Assembly (NCBI GenBank): GCA_040772505.1
Contig: JAXGYA010000012.1
Location: 36,231 to 100,230 of the forward strand
DNA from: Mariniphaga sp040772505
Lineage (GTDB): Bacteria; Bacteroidota; Bacteroidia; Bacteroidales; Prolixibacteraceae
DNA: 64,000 nt
Direction of reading: 5' to 3'
Shown here piece by piece: positions 52,298-61,492 of this stretch. Position 1 is the first letter of the stretch; every line of letters starts with the position of its first letter. Below the pieces are notes generated by a model. That model ran no database searches. It worked only from the letters and a program-made list of their open reading frames with translations, and was not told where the DNA came from. The position numbers and the translations under genes are program-made.

Positions 52298-53602
52298 ATG
52301 GACTACAAAGGGAAGAAAGCTGCTTTTTATACGTTGGGATGCAAACTCAACTTTTCTGAAACCTCTGCCATTGCAGGGACTTTCAAAGATGTGGGGTTTG
52401 AACGGGTGGCATTTGAGGAAAAAGCAGACGTTTATGTGATAAACACCTGTTCGGTTACCAATCAGGGTGATAAATCCAGCCGGAACATCATTCGCCAGGC
52501 GGTAAAGAATAATCCTGACGCAATGGTGATAGTAATTGGCTGTTATGCTCAACTCAAACCCGGCGAGGTAGGGAGTATTGAAGGTGTTGATATGGTTTTG
52601 GGGACACAGGAAAAATTCAACATTCCTTCCTATCTGGGAAATCTCGAGAAACAGAAAACCACTGACATAAAAACCACACGGCTTGCCGACATCAGAAGCT
52701 TTCATCAGGCATTTTCGCGTGATGACCGAACGCGCAGTTTCCTGAAAATTCAGGACGGATGCGACTACTACTGTTCGTTTTGCACTATACCCTATGCACG
52801 GGGAGGTAGCCGCAACGACACGATTCAAAATACGGTGCGCGAAGCGGAAAAAGCTGTTGAAAGAGGTTTTAAAGAAGTGGTGCTGACAGGGGTTAATATT
52901 GGTGATTTTGGAAAATCAACCGGTGAAAATTTTCTGGGGCTCATCATGGCGCTGGAAAAGGTGGAAGGACTGCACCGTCTGCGCTTAGGCTCCATTGAGC
53001 CAAATCTGCTACATGACAAAATCATAGAGCGGGTTGCAGCTTCAAAGGTGATTATGCCCCATTTTCATATTCCGCTGCAATCGGGGTCCGATGAAATTTT
53101 GTCGCTGATGAAGCGAAAATATTCCACCGGGCTGTTTGCCAGACGCATCCGGCGTATTCGAGAACTGGTTCCGCACGCTTTTATCGGCGTTGACGTTATT
53201 GCAGGTACAAACGGTGAAACAGACAAGCACTTTCAGGAATCTTACGACTTTATCAACAGTTTTGACATTTCCCAGCTGCATGCGTTCACCTATTCAGAAA
53301 GAAGCGGCACCCAGGCACTGAAAATTCCATGGAAAGTTGACATAGAAGAGCGCAAACACCGCACGCAAAGGTACATCAACCTTTCTGAAAAAAAACTCAG
53401 GGCTTTTTACGAAAAGTACTTAGGAACAAAACATACCGTACTGTTTGAAAAACCTCTGAAATCCGGCGAGGTTATGAGTGGTTTCACCGACAATTATATC
53501 CGTGTGGAAACCCCATACAAAGAAGAATTAGTTAATGAACTAAGGGATGTGAAATTACAAACCATTCTTCCCAACGGACATGTAACAATAAATTTTGAAT
53601 AA
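52298..53602 (+). CDS. mtaB: tRNA t6A37 methylthiotransferase
   Basis: This radical-SAM enzyme converts t6A37 to ms2t6A37 in tRNA. The 434-residue protein has three domains. The N-terminal UPF0004 domain has the MtaB-type opening YTLGCKLNFSE and further cysteines in NTCSVTNQ and IGCYAQ. The radical-SAM domain has DGCDYYCSFCTIPYARGG near residue 151. A C-terminal TRAM-like domain covers the last ~60 residues. The TLGCKLN variant distinguishes MtaB from MiaB and RimO. It heads a run of plus-strand genes and is followed by an inositol-monophosphatase gene after 12 bp. Confidence 0.95.
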   Translation: MDYKGKKAAFYTLGCKLNFSETSAIAGTFKDVGFERVAFEEKADVYVINTCSVTNQGDKSSRNIIRQAVKNNPDAMVIVIGCYAQLKPGEVGSIEGVDMVLGTQEKFNIPSYLGNLEKQKTTDIKTTRLADIRSFHQAFSRDDRTRSFLKIQDGCDYYCSFCTIPYARGGSRNDTIQNTVREAEKAVERGFKEVVLTGVNIGDFGKSTGENFLGLIMALEKVEGLHRLRLGSIEPNLLHDKIIERVAASKVIMPHFHIPLQSGSDEILSLMKRKYSTGLFARRIRRIRELVPHAFIGVDVIAGTNGETDKHFQESYDFINSFDISQLHAFTYSERSGTQALKIPWKVDIEERKHRTQRYINLSEKKLRAFYEKYLGTKHTVLFEKPLKSGEVMSGFTDNYIRVETPYKEELVNELRDVKLQTILPNGHVTINFE

Positions 53603-53614
53603 AGGAGATTAAAA

Positions 53615-54424
53615 ATGAAAATACTTAATTACAAGGATATCTGTCGTCAGGTTCAGGAAATTGCCCGCGAAACAGGCAAGTTTATCCGCAATGAGCGGAA
53701 AACACTTTCCGACCGGGATGTTGAACTGAAGGGTTCTGCCAGTCTGGTTACTTACGTTGACAAAACGGCGGAAAGAAAAATTGTGGAGGCGCTGAAAAAG
53801 ATTATTCCCGAAAGTGGTTTTATCACTGAAGAAGGCACATCCGGCTATTCGGGAGAGAGACTCATATGGATTGTTGATCCGCTGGACGGAACTACAAACT
53901 ACATTCACGACATTGCCCCCCACTCTGTGAGCATTGCCCTGCAAGAAGAGGAAGAAATCACACTTGGTGTTGTTTATGAAATCGGACAAAGCGAAATGTT
54001 TTATGCATGGAAAGACAGTCCTGCTTTTTTAAACGGAGAGCAAATTGCAGTTTCTCCAAACAATAAAATTGAAAACGCACTGATTGGTACCGGTTTCCCC
54101 TATTACAACTTCGACAAAGTTGAAAACTATATTGATGCGATGCGCTATTTTATGGAACAGACCCGCGGGCTAAGACGACTTGGCTCAGCCGCAGTGGACC
54201 TGTCCTATGTGGCAGCCGGCCGTTTTGACGGATTTTTTGAGCATGGGCTTCATGCGTGGGATGTGGCTGCAGGAGTTTTCATTCTGAAACAGGCAGGAGG
54301 CAAAGTTTCAGATTTCAACGGCGGCGAAAACTGGCTTTTTGGCGGAGAGCTGATTGCAGCAAGCGGCAACTTCTTTGACGAGTTTTATGCAACTGTGCAT
54401 AAACATTTGGGGAGCACACAATAA
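53615..54424 (+). CDS. Inositol monophosphatase family phosphatase
   Basis: This 269-residue Mg2+-dependent phosphatase has the metal site E72/E73 followed by DPLDGTTN (residues 88-95) and the C-terminal GLHAWDVAAGVFILKQAGG motif. The substrate could be inositol phosphate, 3'-phosphoadenosine phosphate or another sugar phosphate. The gene has an unusually strong ribosome-binding site for this group, AAAGGAG, 8 bases before the ATG. It is 12 bp downstream of mtaB and probably co-transcribed with it. Confidence 0.93.
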   Translation: MKILNYKDICRQVQEIARETGKFIRNERKTLSDRDVELKGSASLVTYVDKTAERKIVEALKKIIPESGFITEEGTSGYSGERLIWIVDPLDGTTNYIHDIAPHSVSIALQEEEEITLGVVYEIGQSEMFYAWKDSPAFLNGEQIAVSPNNKIENALIGTGFPYYNFDKVENYIDAMRYFMEQTRGLRRLGSAAVDLSYVAAGRFDGFFEHGLHAWDVAAGVFILKQAGGKVSDFNGGENWLFGGELIAASGNFFDEFYATVHKHLGSTQ

Positions 54425-54501
54425 ATTCATCTTCCCGGTTCAGTTTTAAAAGGAAATTCAAGGTTAATTCGTAAATTGCACCAAAACAAAAAAAATCACC
54501 G

Positions 54502-54978
54502 ATGGCAAAAAAAGAGATTGCTTTACTCAGGGAACAAATCGACCGTTTAAATGACAAAATGTTCGATTTGGATGCTTGGAAAAATCGTACCGAAATTTTT
54601 CTTGAGCGTATTTTCGGGAAGGAAAGCCCAAAACTGAAAATGATTCAAAACCTGCACTATGATTATTCGAGCTGGAGCCTGCGCGACACCTATGCAGGAG
54701 GTTCAGTGAAAGACAAGGACCCGGTGAGAATACAGGCTGAAGAGATTCTTGAAGCGATTATTGACGAGATAGAGAGCCTTGGACTACCTGAAGATGAAAA
54801 AGAGCAGCTCAAAATTATGGAGCTGCTTGATGATGAGCTTACAGGAAAACAGATGCGCGAAATTGATAACTTGTTGCATTCGGATGATCCGGATAAAGTT
54901 GACAAAATCACCAAGGCGCTGGAAATACTTCCAAAGGAGAATCTGGCTACAATGATTGCTAAACTCCTTATTTCGTAA
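54502..54978 (+). CDS. Acidic helical protein of unknown function
   Basis: This 158-residue soluble protein has an N-terminal coiled-coil segment (MAKKEIALLREQIDRLNDKM). A short variable middle follows, then a long acidic helical region (EEILEAIIDEIESLGLPEDEKEQ). No signal peptide, membrane span or catalytic motif is seen, and I recognise no family. It lies 9 bp ahead of a glycosyltransferase gene and 77 bp after the phosphatase gene, so it may share their transcript. Confidence 0.72.
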   Translation: MAKKEIALLREQIDRLNDKMFDLDAWKNRTEIFLERIFGKESPKLKMIQNLHYDYSSWSLRDTYAGGSVKDKDPVRIQAEEILEAIIDEIESLGLPEDEKEQLKIMELLDDELTGKQMREIDNLLHSDDPDKVDKITKALEILPKENLATMIAKLLIS

Positions 54979-54987
54979 GTCTCCTAT

Positions 54988-56034
54988 ATGTCCGGAAAAC
55001 CTAAAATTGCTATTGTCATACTCAATTGGAATGGAGAAAAACTTTTTGGTGAATTTCTGCCATCTGTCATTCGCAATTCAAATTTCCCCGATACGGAAAT
55101 AATTGTTGCCGACAATGCCTCAACCGATAGCTCTCTGGAGGTTTTAAGAGAAAAATTTCCGGAGGTTAAAATTATTGAGCTGGATAAAAATTATGGTTTT
55201 GCCGAAGGATACAATCAGGCGCTGAAACAGGTAGAAGCGGAATTTTTTGTGTTGCTGAATTCCGATGTCGAAGTGACCCCCAACTGGCTTGCCCCATGTA
55301 TTTCCATGTTGGAAAATGATGAAAGCCTGGTTGCGGTTCAGCCAAAGATACTGAGCTATGAAAAACCGCATCAGTTTGAATATGCGGGTGCTGCCGGCGG
55401 TTTTACGGATATGTTTGGCTATCCGTTTTGCCGTGGACGAATTCTAAACCGCATTGAGCACGATTTAGGGCAATACAACACCCCCACCACTATTTTCTGG
55501 GCAAGCGGAGCCTGCATGTTCATCAAAGCAGACAGCTTTAAAAATGCAGGAGGTTTCGACGGCGATTTCTGGGCACATATGGAGGAGATAGATCTCTGCT
55601 GGCGGCTCAAAAGCAGAGGATATAGAATTGCTTACCAGCCCAACAGTGTCGTTTTTCACTTAGGTGGCGGAACGTTGCCCTACAATAACCCCCAAAAAGA
55701 TTATCTCAACTTCAGGAATAACCTGTTTATGCTGTTCAAAAATCTTTCGCCAAAGCGTTTTCACCGGATATTTTTTGCGAGAATGATTTTGGACGGCGTT
55801 GCAGCGATAAAATTTTTATTGGGCTTTCAGTTCAACAGCTTTTACTCTGTTGGCAGGGCACATGCCTCTTTTTACCGGAACCTGAGAAGCCTTTCACGAA
55901 AAAGAAAAGAGCTGCTCAAACAGATGGTTGTTACGGAACATGCTGAAATCTATCCCAATAGTATTATGTGGAAATTTTTTATTGAGAAAAAAAGAAAATT
56001 TTCAGCTTTGAAATTTGATTTTTTTAATAATTGA
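54988..56034 (+). CDS. Family 2 glycosyltransferase
   Basis: This 348-residue GT-A enzyme opens with KIAIVILNWNGEKLF. The nucleotide-binding ADNASTDSS follows, then the DxD-like metal site in LLNSDVEVTP (about residue 90) and the acceptor-site motif HMEEIDLCWRLKSRGYR near 205. The C-terminal 80 residues are basic, with a hydrophobic stretch that could associate with the membrane. It resembles rhamnosyltransferase-type enzymes of surface polysaccharide synthesis, but no polysaccharide cluster is present. A likely terminator follows at 56146. Confidence 0.92.
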   Translation: MSGKPKIAIVILNWNGEKLFGEFLPSVIRNSNFPDTEIIVADNASTDSSLEVLREKFPEVKIIELDKNYGFAEGYNQALKQVEAEFFVLLNSDVEVTPNWLAPCISMLENDESLVAVQPKILSYEKPHQFEYAGAAGGFTDMFGYPFCRGRILNRIEHDLGQYNTPTTIFWASGACMFIKADSFKNAGGFDGDFWAHMEEIDLCWRLKSRGYRIAYQPNSVVFHLGGGTLPYNNPQKDYLNFRNNLFMLFKNLSPKRFHRIFFARMILDGVAAIKFLLGFQFNSFYSVGRAHASFYRNLRSLSRKRKELLKQMVVTEHAEIYPNSIMWKFFIEKKRKFSALKFDFFNN

Positions 56035-56145
56035 GTCTGCTCAAAGAAGTAAAATATTGTAGAAATGCCACAAAATCAACACATCACAAAATCGCACAAA
56101 GAGTTGTTAATCAACATTGAGGCTTTTAGTGAATTTTTGTGCTTC

Positions 56146-56168
56146 CCTGCCCGGCGGGCAGGTTTTTC
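56146..56168 (+). terminator. Rho-independent terminator after the glycosyltransferase gene
   Basis: CCTGCCC-GGC-GGGCAGG is a perfect 7 bp GC-rich stem followed by TTTTTCT. It lies 110 bases after the stop. The same palindrome type occurs in interspersed repeats of this phylum, so a repeat origin is possible. Confidence 0.6.
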
Positions 56169-56237
56169 TGGCAAAAACACTTTCCGCAGCGGACTCACAA
56201 TTAGGGTTCCCAAAAAAAAGTAACAAATGAAACGAGC

Positions 56238-56663
56238 ATGAAAAAAGTAATTTTTGAAGAGACAATATACACCTACCACATTGATTTTGTGGGACATGTT
56301 AATAACATCAATTACATAACATGGATGGAAAACGGAAGGGTAAAACTACTGGAAACTGCCGGCATTCCCGTAACTGAAGTCGCTTCAAAAGAGGGAATTT
56401 TGCCCATACTCTCTGAAACACACATCTGCTACAAAAAACCTCTTTTCCTGCAAAACAGGGTAACCATTGAGGTCTGGGTTTCACACATATACAACGCCTC
56501 AATGATTATGGAATTCCGGTTCTACAATGAAGAGAGAGAATTGTGCGCCACCGCGCACCAAAAAGGGCTATTCGTTGACAGCAACACCATGAAACCTGTC
56601 CGTCTAAAACCGGAACACCGCGAAGCTTTTGAAAAGTTTCTGAGCAGCACGAAGCAACCGTAG
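56238..56663 (+). CDS. Acyl-CoA thioesterase, hotdog fold (4HBT)
   Basis: This 141-residue hotdog-fold thioesterase has the family signature HIDFVGHVNNINYITWMENGR near residue 14. The aspartate is the catalytic or binding residue and GHVNN begins the long helix. RVTIEVWVSHIYNASMIMEF forms the central strands. Members cleave acyl-CoA or acyl-ACP thioesters. The gene is isolated between the glycosyltransferase terminator and the TPP riboswitch, with no clear promoter motif. Confidence 0.9.
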   Translation: MKKVIFEETIYTYHIDFVGHVNNINYITWMENGRVKLLETAGIPVTEVASKEGILPILSETHICYKKPLFLQNRVTIEVWVSHIYNASMIMEFRFYNEERELCATAHQKGLFVDSNTMKPVRLKPEHREAFEKFLSSTKQP

Positions 56664-56734
56664 GTTCTGTTCAATTCCAATTTTAATACAGACTTTCTCT
56701 TTTCCGCTCCGTGCTCCGAAAACGCTAAACTCAT

Positions 56735-56766
56735 TTTCCGGGAATAAAAAATATTTATTATATTTG
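56735..56766 (+). promoter_or_regulatory. Promoter of the TPP-riboswitch transcript
   Basis: TTTC (56735-56738), a 20-base spacer and TATATTTG (56759-56766) fit the Bacteroidota promoter, with one mismatch in the -33. The start would fall just before the riboswitch. Confidence 0.5.
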
Positions 56767-56778
56767 CCGCGATATTTC

Positions 56779-56858
56779 GCAATGGGGGTGCCTGAAAATA
56801 AAGGCTGAGAATATACCCACAGAACCTGATCCGGATAATGCCGGCGAAGGGAGGGCAA
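56779..56858 (+). ncRNA. TPP riboswitch (THI element)
   Basis: The conserved core is complete: GGGGGTGCC, then AAGGCTGAGAATATACCC, then ACAGAACCTGATCCGGATAA and TGCCGGCGAAGGGA. These segments form the pyrimidine and pyrophosphate sensor arms of the thiamin pyrophosphate aptamer. A small GGGA-TTCG-TCCC hairpin follows at about 56870. The downstream gene is a TonB-dependent receptor starting at 56910, so TPP would repress its expression. Confidence 0.95.
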
Positions 56859-56909
56859 AAGGGATTCGTCCCACTCCATTGGTTAGTTTAATAACCAAAA
56901 TTTCTAAAA

Positions 56910-59351
56910 ATGAGACGTTTAAGTTTTTCACTGCTTTTGCAGTTGCTGGTTGTTGCAGCTTTGGGGCAACATCAGCTAAAAGGAGTTATTACCGGAAGTG
57001 GAGAACCACTTGCCGGTGCCAGTGTAGTTATCCTTAATACACACTATGGCGTGTCGTCGGGAAGCGACGGCAGTTTTGAGTTCAAAAACCTGAAAAAAGG
57101 GGAATACGAAATAAGAGTATCCTTCATGGGTTTTGAAACAAAAACATTAAAAACGGAGGTGCCTGTAAATCAGCGGTTAGTTCTGGATTTGCAGCCATCC
57201 ACCATTATGACTGATGAGATAATTATCTCTGCCACCCTTGCGGGGAACAAAACTCCGCTGACTTTCACCAATCTCAGCAAAGAGGAAATCTCTGCCCGAA
57301 ACATGGGGCAGGACATTCCCTATCTGCTGCAACTCTCTCCATCATTTGTGGTTACCTCGGATGCCGGCGCAGGAGTCGGATACACCAACTTTCGCATACG
57401 CGGCACCGATCTTAACCGCATTAATGTTACCATAAACGGAATTCCGCTGAACGATGCCGAATCGCATAGCACGCTGTTTGTTGATCAGCCCGATTTAGCC
57501 TCCTCGCTTGAAAAGGTGCAAATTCAGCGTGGCGTAGGCACATCAACAAATGGCGCTGCTGCCTTTGGCGCATCCATCAACCTGCAAACCAGCGCACCAA
57601 AAAAAGAACCTTACGCACAGTACAACACATCCGCCGGTTCTTTCAATACTTTCAAAAACACGGTTTCCGCAGGAACCGGACTGCTGAATGAAAAGTTTAC
57701 GTTGGATGCAAGACTCTCCAAAATTTCATCAGATGGTTTTGTTGACCGGGCTTTTTCCGACTTGAAATCGTTTTTTATTTCGGGAGGTTATTATTTGGGA
57801 AATACCGTACTGAAAGCCAATGTTTTTTCGGGAATAGAAACCTCTTATCAGGCGTGGAACGGAGTCCCTTCTGTGCGGCTGAACAACGATGTTGAAGGCA
57901 TGAAACGTTATGAAGAGCACGGACATTACACACCGGAGGAGGCACAGGAAATGCTTAGTTCAGACAGCCGCACCTACAACCTCTACAACTATAAAAACCA
58001 GGTGGATCATTATCAGCAAGACCAGTATCAGCTGCTTTTTTCACATAAATTCAGCCCGGAACTCAATCTGAATGTTTCTGGTTTTTATGTGCGTGGAATT
58101 GGACATTATGAAAGTTTTAAGCGGAACAGAAAACTGAAAAACTATCAGATTCCCCCGGTTATTATTGATGGAAAAGAAATCAAATCGACCGATTTGATAC
58201 AGAGAAAATGGCTGGACAATCATTTCTATGGAAACGTGTTCTCGCTGAATTGGAACAAAAGAAAAAGCGCTTTCACACTGGGCGGCGGGTGGAATAAATA
58301 TGACGGTGACCATTACGGAAATGTAATCTGGACAGAATTTTCGGGCAATGCAGAATATAATCACCAATGGTATTTCAACAATGGGCTAAAAACTGACTTT
58401 AACTTTTTTGCAAAGGAGCATTATCAGATAACCGAAAAAATCAATCTGTTTGCCGATCTGCAATACCGAAGAATATCTTATGTACTTAGCGGAATTGATG
58501 ATGATTTGCATGACGTGTCGCAAAAACATGAGTACCATTTTTTCAACCCAAAATTTGGCATTTATTATTCGCCATCGGGAAATCAGAACCTCTACCTTTC
58601 CTATGCCATTGCCAACCGCGAGCCCAACCGTTCAACCTATATTGATGCCGACCCGCAGAGGAAACTTCCAACGCATGAGACGTTGCGCGACTGGGAGTTA
58701 GGCTATGATTTCAGGTCTTCCTCCTTTTCGGGCTCAGTGAATTTTTATTCAATGAACTACAAAGACCAGCTGATACTCACCGGTGAGATTAACAATACGG
58801 GCAGGCCAATTATGGTAAATGTTGACAACAGTTTCCGGCGGGGAGTGGAATTTCAAACTGCTCTTCGGATTTTCAGAACTCTGAACTGGATGGCAAATGT
58901 CAGTTTCAGTCAGAATAAAATTAAAAATTTCACGGAATATATTGATAACTGGGATACCGGTGCACAGAATACAATTGAGCGGGGAACCACCGATATAGCC
59001 TTTTCACCCGTCTCCGTAAGCAACAGCCAGATTATATATGAACCGGTAAAAAACCTGAATTTTGCTTTCATCTCATCTCATGTGGGGAGACAGTATATTG
59101 ACAACACCTCCGACAAAGAGCGCAGCCTGAATGCATGGTTTGTCAACAATCTGAAAGTGGACTATTCAATAGGCAGCCGCATTTTTGAAAAAATCACGCT
59201 TCATTTAATGGTAAATAATATTTTCAACGAAGAGTATGAAAGCAATGCCTGGGTCTATTCTTACATATTAGGCGGCAAACACTACAAAATCGACGGTTAT
59301 TTTCCGCAGGCAGGGCGGCATTTCATGGCAGGAATTGATTTTTCATTCTGA
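56910..59351 (+). CDS. TonB-dependent receptor under TPP riboswitch control, probable thiamin transporter
   Basis: This 813-residue receptor has a signal peptide (LLLQLLVVAALGQ). A carboxypeptidase-regulatory-like domain follows (GEPLAGASVVILNTHYGV to GFETKTLK), then a plug with NFRIRGTDLNRINVTINGIPLN and VQIQRGVGTSTNGAAAFGASIN, and a barrel ending in GIDFSF. The TPP riboswitch directly upstream points to uptake of thiamin or a precursor across the outer membrane, as described for Bacteroidota OMthi proteins. Unlike the Bacteroides arrangement, no pnuT or thiamin kinase gene follows, so the inner-membrane step must be encoded elsewhere. Confidence 0.93.
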   Translation: MRRLSFSLLLQLLVVAALGQHQLKGVITGSGEPLAGASVVILNTHYGVSSGSDGSFEFKNLKKGEYEIRVSFMGFETKTLKTEVPVNQRLVLDLQPSTIMTDEIIISATLAGNKTPLTFTNLSKEEISARNMGQDIPYLLQLSPSFVVTSDAGAGVGYTNFRIRGTDLNRINVTINGIPLNDAESHSTLFVDQPDLASSLEKVQIQRGVGTSTNGAAAFGASINLQTSAPKKEPYAQYNTSAGSFNTFKNTVSAGTGLLNEKFTLDARLSKISSDGFVDRAFSDLKSFFISGGYYLGNTVLKANVFSGIETSYQAWNGVPSVRLNNDVEGMKRYEEHGHYTPEEAQEMLSSDSRTYNLYNYKNQVDHYQQDQYQLLFSHKFSPELNLNVSGFYVRGIGHYESFKRNRKLKNYQIPPVIIDGKEIKSTDLIQRKWLDNHFYGNVFSLNWNKRKSAFTLGGGWNKYDGDHYGNVIWTEFSGNAEYNHQWYFNNGLKTDFNFFAKEHYQITEKINLFADLQYRRISYVLSGIDDDLHDVSQKHEYHFFNPKFGIYYSPSGNQNLYLSYAIANREPNRSTYIDADPQRKLPTHETLRDWELGYDFRSSSFSGSVNFYSMNYKDQLILTGEINNTGRPIMVNVDNSFRRGVEFQTALRIFRTLNWMANVSFSQNKIKNFTEYIDNWDTGAQNTIERGTTDIAFSPVSVSNSQIIYEPVKNLNFAFISSHVGRQYIDNTSDKERSLNAWFVNNLKVDYSIGSRIFEKITLHLMVNNIFNEEYESNAWVYSYILGGKHYKIDGYFPQAGRHFMAGIDFSF

Positions 59352-59382
59352 CTTTTTTAGTAATAATACCGGTAGCACAGCT

Positions 59383-59409
59383 GTTTAGACCAGTTAAACT
59401 GGTCTAAAC
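59383..59409. promoter_or_regulatory. Long near-perfect palindrome, candidate operator
   Basis: GTTTAGACCAG (59383-59393) and CTGGTCTAAAC (59399-59409) are exact inverted copies around TTAAA. There is no T-run after it on either strand, so it is unlikely to be a simple terminator. It could be a dimeric regulator site for the gene starting at 59536. Confidence 0.5.
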
Positions 59410-59535
59410 GGATGTTACATTGACATCGTGTCACAAATGTTTGGAATATTTTATAAATCAATTTGATGTAATGCTTGAAAGTTTACTGAAAAATTCATAT
59501 ATTTAGGATAATTTCATAATCAAAATCTTGCCACT

Positions 59536-60252
59536 ATGAAAAGCAAAAAAACTATAGAACGATTTGGCGGATTAACCAAAGTAGAGCCGCTTGCCTGCAT
59601 CGACGATAATATCCTGATGCCTGACAGCTGTGTTTTGGAATCGGTCGCCCCTTTTTCCGGGTATTATTGCGATGTTTTATCCAGCCCAAAGCCACAGTAT
59701 TTATACCTAATCCTTGAAGAGGCTTACACTTTTGAAACCATTACGCGGACAACGCTGAAAGTGAGGGAACTGTTTGATCATCCCATTGATGTGGTTACCG
59801 GAAGGATAACCCTATTAAATCAAACTGTTCAGATGCTCAGGGTTAGGAATTTGAACAAGTACGAAGATATCCGATCCATTCAGCAGCACTATCATGACCT
59901 TGGGATTCAGTTCAAACGAAAAACAAAAAAATTTACCGATGCGTCCGGAATTATTCAACTGGAGAAATTTTTCTATTTAGGTCCTTTGGGAGATGGTTTG
60001 TTTGTTGACCAGTCGCAGCCACACCATGGCTATTTTATAATTCCCCGGCTGATTGAATGGAAAAGCTTTAAGGAGCTGACCAAAACAGTTAAATACGAGA
60101 AAAACCTGTTGTTTTTTGATGCTGCGACGGCATACTTTTACGAAGGTGCGAAAATCAATGACATGATCCGGATTTACCGGGAAAACCTTAATATTGACAT
60201 CTTAAGGGCAATACGCAACCGGTATTTAAAACTGCTCGCCAAATGGCAATAG
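59536..60252 (+). CDS. Conserved-looking protein of unknown function
   Basis: This 238-residue soluble protein shows no signal peptide or membrane span and no motif I can name. Its N-terminal 120 residues (YLYLILEEAYTFETITRTTLKVRELF) look like an alpha/beta domain. The end (RENLNIDILRAIRNRYLKLLAKWQ) is a basic amphipathic helix. It stands alone behind a large palindrome and converges with the GNAT gene 4 bp away. It might be regulated through that palindrome. Function is unknown. Confidence 0.75.
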   Translation: MKSKKTIERFGGLTKVEPLACIDDNILMPDSCVLESVAPFSGYYCDVLSSPKPQYLYLILEEAYTFETITRTTLKVRELFDHPIDVVTGRITLLNQTVQMLRVRNLNKYEDIRSIQQHYHDLGIQFKRKTKKFTDASGIIQLEKFFYLGPLGDGLFVDQSQPHHGYFIIPRLIEWKSFKELTKTVKYEKNLLFFDAATAYFYEGAKINDMIRIYRENLNIDILRAIRNRYLKLLAKWQ

Positions 60253-60256
60253 AGAG

Positions 60257-60694
60257 TTAATCCTTTTTAATGGCAAACCGGTATTTATTGGTTTGCTGCA
60301 ATTCAAAACCCAGCTTTTGATAGAGCTTGTTGGCGGCAACACGTGCCGGGCGCGATGTGAGTTCAACATTCTCCGCTCCAAATTTTTCCGCATAGTCCAG
60401 TGCGTAAACCATCAATTGCCTGCCGTAGCCTTTGCCGGCATATTTTTCGTCAACTACCACATCCTCAATCCAAACTTTCATTCCTGTAGGCACAAAATAT
60501 TTTCCTATGGACAGCATTCCGGCAATTTCGCCACTTTCTGCTTCAAGCAGAAAAAGATGACTGGTTTCCGATTCCAGAATCTTCCTGAAATCTTCCTCCG
60601 ACGGTAGTTTTACATGAGCACCCAAACGGGGCAACAAATTCAAGACGGCTTTATACTCTTCTTCACTGAAAGTTTTTATTTCCCTGATTTTCAT
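60257..60694 (-). CDS. GNAT family N-acetyltransferase
   Basis: This 145-residue acetyl-CoA-dependent transferase carries the pyrophosphate-binding turn EKYAGKGYGRQLM near residue 88 and a typical C-terminal ANKLYQKLGFEL strand-helix. ATG at 60694 is preferred over the GTG one codon upstream. The acceptor substrate is unknown. It is convergent with the unknown protein gene and lies behind the perfect palindromic terminator of the peroxiredoxin gene. Confidence 0.9.
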   Translation of the reverse strand: MKIREIKTFSEEEYKAVLNLLPRLGAHVKLPSEEDFRKILESETSHLFLLEAESGEIAGMLSIGKYFVPTGMKVWIEDVVVDEKYAGKGYGRQLMVYALDYAEKFGAENVELTSRPARVAANKLYQKLGFELQQTNKYRFAIKKD

Positions 60695-60790
60695 CACCGG
60701 TTCGTATTAAGATTTTTAAGATGTGAAACAAAGATAGCCGATTTAAAAAAAAATCTGATAAAAGTTTGAATGAATATCAAAATATTGAGC

Positions 60791-60827
60791 ATACAAAAGG
60801 CGCTGAAGATTTCAGCGCCTTTTGTAT
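60791..60827. terminator. Perfect 17 bp hairpin, bidirectional terminator
   Basis: ATACAAAAGGCGCTGAA and TTCAGCGCCTTTTGTAT pair exactly across the loop GAT. The arms end in A-rich and T-rich flanks on both strands. It lies 18 bases after the peroxiredoxin stop and insulates it from the GNAT gene. Confidence 0.75.
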
Positions 60828-60844
60828 GAGTTGTAAATTTTAAA

Positions 60845-61492
60845 TTACAGCTCTTTTTTGGCAAGATAAAAATCCACCATTTCATAATCACTTGCTTCAC
60901 GTTCAATCATGCCCTCAACTGTTTTTGGCGGAGGAACAATAACCTTGTCACCCGGCTGCCAATCCAGAGGCAGAGCGACTTTGTGCTTGTCCGAAATCTG
61001 CAATCCTTTCAAAACTCTCAGTATTTCATCCATGTTCCTGCCCACGTTCAGCGGATAGTACATAATCAGTCTGATTTTTCCTTCCGGATCAATGAAAAAA
61101 ACTGCGCGCACTGCTGCGGTTTCACTTTCATTGGGCTGAAGCATGCCGTAAAGTTTTGATACTTTCATGTCAATGTCGGCAATAATCGGGAAATCAAACA
61201 AAACGCCTGTGTTTTTCTTTACGTTACTCACCCATGCAATGTGTGAGTGAATACTGTCAATACTCAAACCAAGAAGTTTAGTATTCAATTCTCTAAACTC
61301 ATCATGTCTTATTGCAAATCCACTCATTTCGGTAGTACAAACTGGAGTAAAATCTGCAGGATGTGAGAACAATACGACCCAGCTTCCCTTATTAAATTCA
61401 GAAAACTGAAGAGGACCGTAAGAGGTGTCAGCTAAAAAATCGGGTGCCTGATCTCCAATGCGAGGCATTGATGTAACATTTAATTCTTCCAT
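60845..61492 (-). CDS. 1-Cys peroxiredoxin (Prx6 subfamily)
   Basis: This 215-residue peroxidase has the peroxidatic Cys52 in HPADFTPVCTTE and an arginine in AVRAVFFIDPEGK. The extended C-terminal arm (LPLDWQPGDKVIVPP) is typical of the Prx6 group. The start at 61492 (MEELNVTSMPRIGDQAP) gives the standard length; a 50-residue extension reads through AT-rich leader DNA and into the CPBP gene. It is cytoplasmic and likely detoxifies hydrogen or alkyl peroxides. Confidence 0.94.
   Translation of the reverse strand: MEELNVTSMPRIGDQAPDFLADTSYGPLQFSEFNKGSWVVLFSHPADFTPVCTTEMSGFAIRHDEFRELNTKLLGLSIDSIHSHIAWVSNVKKNTGVLFDFPIIADIDMKVSKLYGMLQPNESETAAVRAVFFIDPEGKIRLIMYYPLNVGRNMDEILRVLKGLQISDKHKVALPLDWQPGDKVIVPPPKTVEGMIEREASDYEMVDFYLAKKEL

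Noticed and set aside
59383..59409. Terminator of the TPP-controlled receptor gene
   Set aside because: The hairpin is not followed by a T-run on the plus strand, so an operator role is at least as likely.
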